From Desulfurococcales archaeon (lineage in GTDB: Archaea > Thermoproteota > Thermoprotei_A > Sulfolobales > Ignisphaeraceae): a stretch of DNA of 6,875 bases. Shown here piece after piece: positions 3,948-6,875 of the stretch. Where the stretch lies: NCBI GenBank assembly GCA_028276605.1, contig JAPYWC010000034.1, positions 1 to 6,875 on the forward strand, written 5' to 3'. Positions within the stretch are counted from its first letter, which is position 1. Each line of letters starts with the position of its first letter. A model generated the notes under the pieces. The model did not search any database and was not told the DNA's origin. It saw only the letters and a list, made by a program, of their open reading frames with translations. The position numbers and the translations under genes are program-made.

Positions 3948-6875
3948 ATGAGGGTTCTAGATACAGAGAAGCTCCTCATTGAGCTAGGCTATGACTACAT
4001 AAAGAAAGTTGAGCCCCCAATAGAGCCAAGGACTGTTAACATCAAGTTTCAGGATATCATCCCTGAGTTTAAGGCTCACAACATTGCAATAGCTGATAAG
4101 AACCTCTATGAGCATCAGTTCAAAGCATTGGAAGAATTGCTAAAGGGAAACAACGTAGTACTAATCTCCGGTACAGGTTCAGGAAAGACTGAAGCATGGT
4201 TCCTATACTTCTACAAGATGTTTAAGTCAGACCCAGGCTTTAAGGTCATAGCTGTTTACCCAACACTTGCATTAGCAAATGATCAAATCTCAAGGCTTTC
4301 AATATACTGTAAAGCTATTGATGCTAAGGTAATGCAAGTAGATGCGATGACAAGGGATGAGATGGTTAAGAAAGTTGGGGTCTCAGGAGTTAGAAGAATG
4401 ATTGCAGAAGCAAATATAATAGTCACAAATCCTGCATTCCTATTCCATGAAATCAAGAGGTACTTATTGAAACAGCAATCAACACTGCTTTACAATGCGT
4501 TCACAAATCTAAACATGCTTGTTCTCGATGAGCTGGACTTCTATACACCTAGGGAAATAGCTCTCCTATTAGCAGTGATAGACATCTTGTCTAAGGTCTC
4601 AAAGCAAAAACCTCAGGTAGTGATACTGACAGCCACGCTTGCAAATCCAGAAGATGTCTGTGCATACCTGTCATCTAAGACTGGTAGAGAGTGCTCCATA
4701 GTGAGGGGCGAGCCCTTTAGGGTTGAGAACAGGGTTTACATAGTTCTTGGAAAGAATTTGAGAAATGTGTGGAACATTATCCAAAAGTATAGAGATATAG
4801 CAGTGAAGAATGGTGCACCCCAAGATATTATTGCGGCTTTCAATGATTTTGAGGCTTTTAAGCGTAATTCGTTTAAGGTTCTTCAATTCCTAGAGGCTTT
4901 AGGTGTTCAAGTACCATCAATATCCGTAGACATAGTTGAGTTGTTATCACAGTACGTCAAGGATGATGGCGTGACGCTCGTTTTCACAAGGAGTATAGCA
5001 AGAGCAGATGAGCTTGCTAAAGCACTTAGAGAGAGAGTTGGAGATAAAGCTTTTGCTCATCATCATCTAGTGCCTAAGGATGTTAGGAAAGTGATTGAGG
5101 AAGGTGCTAGATCAGGTGAGGTGAAGCTAATAATTAGTCCACGGACTCTTATGCAAGGTATAGACATAGGAACTGTTGTAAGAGTTGTTCATGTTGGGTT
5201 GCCGGAAGATGTTAGGGAGTTTCTTCAGAGAGAGGGAAGGAAAGGTAGACGTAGAGAGGTACCGTTCACAGAATCAATTATAGTTCCCTCAGCTAGATGG
5301 GATGCTGAGCTACTGTCTAAAGGCTTTGCAGCGCTAGAGAAGTGGCTTTCACTCCCACTAGAGAAGGTTATTGTAAACCCTAACAACAAATACATAGCGT
5401 TGTTTAAGGGTTTGGCAAAGATTCTTTCGCCATGGTTCAAAGAGGAGATGACCAAAGAAGAGCGTGAGGTGCTTAGAGATGTTAACGTTATTAAGAAGGA
5501 TGGCACTATAGACATGGACAAAGCTAAGTGGATCTGGGAGAGAATAAACTTCTATGAGTTTGGACCACCCTACGGCATCAAGAGGTACCTAGAGGTTGAT
5601 GGCGCGCTCAAGCCCCTTGAACCTATAGGTCACTGCGATCTTGTTGAGAGATTCCAGATAGGATGCTTTGATATAGGTGCAGATGCCATTGTTGTTAGAA
5701 TTGAGAGCGGAAAAACATCGAGAATTGTGAGAGCAGTTTATGAGAAGCCTTTATCAAAGCTAAACATATTTAGTTATGATGCGCTCGCAGAAGCATTTGA
5801 GGAGTACCGCTACATAAAGATGATGTGGGGAGAGGAAACATCATTCCTAAGAGATATCGCTAGAGGCAAGCTCCACAGTTATGTTCTAGCAGTTGTCTAT
5901 CCTCCTAGGCACGGCTTTGGGGAGCTCAAGAAGATTCCTAATAGAGTTATGTGGTATCTGATATCAAATAAACCAAGAATTGTTAGAGCAGGCGATAGAG
6001 TTTTCGTAACATACGATAGGAAGGTCATCTACGTACCTGTGGAAACCTTTGGTGAGTACAGGGACTATACGTATGGCATGATATTCCCTGTTGATGATAG
6101 AGAGGACCCCACACTTCTTAGACTTGGACTAGCATACATAATGATTGTGCTTAGAAGAGTCTTTGGAATAGCCTTTGAGACAATAATGTATAGCGTTGAT
6201 AAGATTGGTGAGAAGAAGTTCATAGCCCTGCATGAACCAGAAGCAGCAGGATTAATAGAGTCGCTAGACTGGTTAGCAGTCAGGAAAGCTATTGAGCAGT
6301 ACAGCTTCGACGATCTTGACATAGTGCTCCTATCGCAACTAGATGATATAGCATTCAGCGACTTTATAGCCCTGGGCATAGACCCGTCAAGAATCAAAGA
6401 CGTAGCTATCAGAATAATCAACTATATTCTGCTAAAGGATAAGGTTTCGGCAATTGTTGGAGGGAGAAGGATCTTGCTACCAAAGCCAAGTAAAGCGCTA
6501 CAGATACTAGCGCTTGATGCCACATCAGTTATTGTTGAGGAGGAGCCTATACCCAAAGTGTACACATCTATAGCTCTGTACGATGGTGAGGACGAGAAAG
6601 TTGTTGGAGATCTCTACGTGAAGTTTCCATTCACACCACCACCAAAGACATTGAGAGAGGTTGAGACTATTGTTGAGGACGCCCTATACTACTCAGGTTT
6701 TAAGCTAGTGGTTTTCGATAAAGAATCATTAGTCAAGGAATTGCAGACCTCCAACCTAAAGAGATTGGCGGAGATAGTTAAGGATAAAGCCATAGAGGTG
6801 AGGCAAGAGCTTCTAAACCTAGGGGTAGACCCACCATCACTAATGACATTCGTTGAAGGTTTAGAGTTCGATGAT
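3948..6875 (+). CDS. long SF2 helicase, MrfA/YprA/Hrq1- and Lhr-like (3' end cut by window edge)
   Basis: The frame is open for 976 codons and continues past the window. The helicase core spans about 50-450: LYEHQFKAL (53-61), Walker A SGTGSGKTE (74-82), motif Ia YPTLALANDQ (104-113), TNPAFL (160-165), motif II DELD (194-197), motif III TATL (228-231), motif IV LVFTRSI (344-350), motif V ISPRTLMQGIDIG (396-408) and motif VI QREGRKGRR (427-435). This fits ATP-driven DNA strand separation of the MrfA/Hrq1/Lhr type. The region 556-615 (IGHCDLVERFQIG) and the region 725-775 (ending FIALHEPEAAGLIESLDW) recall the post-core and DUF1998 segments of MrfA/YprA, but the four zinc-binding cysteines expected there are absent. 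The C-terminal part (about 850-976) is an extra alpha/beta domain. GGTG (3935-3938) lies 9 bases before ATG 3948; GTG 3936 is an alternative start. The C/D box RNA ends about 18 bases upstream. Confidence 0.93.
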   Translation, partial: MRVLDTEKLLIELGYDYIKKVEPPIEPRTVNIKFQDIIPEFKAHNIAIADKNLYEHQFKALEELLKGNNVVLISGTGSGKTEAWFLYFYKMFKSDPGFKVIAVYPTLALANDQISRLSIYCKAIDAKVMQVDAMTRDEMVKKVGVSGVRRMIAEANIIVTNPAFLFHEIKRYLLKQQSTLLYNAFTNLNMLVLDELDFYTPREIALLLAVIDILSKVSKQKPQVVILTATLANPEDVCAYLSSKTGRECSIVRGEPFRVENRVYIVLGKNLRNVWNIIQKYRDIAVKNGAPQDIIAAFNDFEAFKRNSFKVLQFLEALGVQVPSISVDIVELLSQYVKDDGVTLVFTRSIARADELAKALRERVGDKAFAHHHLVPKDVRKVIEEGARSGEVKLIISPRTLMQGIDIGTVVRVVHVGLPEDVREFLQREGRKGRRREVPFTESIIVPSARWDAELLSKGFAALEKWLSLPLEKVIVNPNNKYIALFKGLAKILSPWFKEEMTKEEREVLRDVNVIKKDGTIDMDKAKWIWERINFYEFGPPYGIKRYLEVDGALKPLEPIGHCDLVERFQIGCFDIGADAIVVRIESGKTSRIVRAVYEKPLSKLNIFSYDALAEAFEEYRYIKMMWGEETSFLRDIARGKLHSYVLAVVYPPRHGFGELKKIPNRVMWYLISNKPRIVRAGDRVFVTYDRKVIYVPVETFGEYRDYTYGMIFPVDDREDPTLLRLGLAYIMIVLRRVFGIAFETIMYSVDKIGEKKFIALHEPEAAGLIESLDWLAVRKAIEQYSFDDLDIVLLSQLDDIAFSDFIALGIDPSRIKDVAIRIINYILLKDKVSAIVGGRRILLPKPSKALQILALDATSVIVEEEPIPKVYTSIALYDGEDEKVVGDLYVKFPFTPPPKTLREVETIVEDALYYSGFKLVVFDKESLVKELQTSNLKRLAEIVKDKAIEVRQELLNLGVDPPSLMTFVEGLEFDD

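Noticed and set aside
5060..5070. CATCATCATC simple repeat
   Set aside because: It encodes the three-histidine stretch in the helicase before motif V and is too short to matter.
4671..6421. Minus-strand frames at 4671-4886, 5225-5521 and 6065-6421
   Set aside because: They are antisense to the long helicase, whose frame shows all SF2 motifs.

Overview
The window most resembles a hyperthermophilic crenarchaeon (Desulfurococcales or related Thermoprotei). The evidence is AT-rich archaeal TATA boxes about 26 bases before probable transcription starts, an apparently leaderless gene, GGAGG/GGTG ribosome sites, heavy use of AGA/AGG/ATA codons, an archaeal Lrp-type regulator, and a textbook archaeal C/D box guide RNA. 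No mobile element, CRISPR array, tRNA or rRNA was seen. I cannot name the species.

Layout. At the left edge, on the minus strand, lies the 5' part of a Ski2/Hel308-like superfamily 2 helicase. Before it is a short leader with a possible 12-residue peptide ORF. A divergent 252-base spacer leads to a plus-strand membrane transporter of the ArsB/NhaD/SLC13 (ion transporter) superfamily, with its own probable leaderless promoter. The transporter carries a perfect 15-bp inverted repeat inside its coding sequence. It converges on a two-gene minus-strand operon: a 111-residue protein I do not recognise, then a 136-residue SecB-like protein with a Pro/Gln tail, overlapping by 4 bases (GTGA).

An 80-base divergent promoter region separates that operon from a plus-strand cluster. 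The cluster holds a 113-residue basic, possibly winged-helix protein, an Lrp/AsnC-family regulator, a C/D box sRNA, and a very long SF2 helicase related to the MrfA/YprA/Hrq1 and Lhr groups. The helicase is open for 976 codons and runs off the right edge.

The two most notable items are the C/D box sRNA at about 3873-3930 and the unusual C-terminal half of the long helicase. The sRNA has both box pairs, both guides exactly 12 nt, and a TATA box inside the preceding gene. It sits in the 81-base gap between the Lrp gene and the helicase start, so the helicase mRNA leader may contain it. The Lrp regulator, the small basic protein and the helicase may form one transcription unit. A role in nucleic-acid maintenance with local regulation is only an inference.
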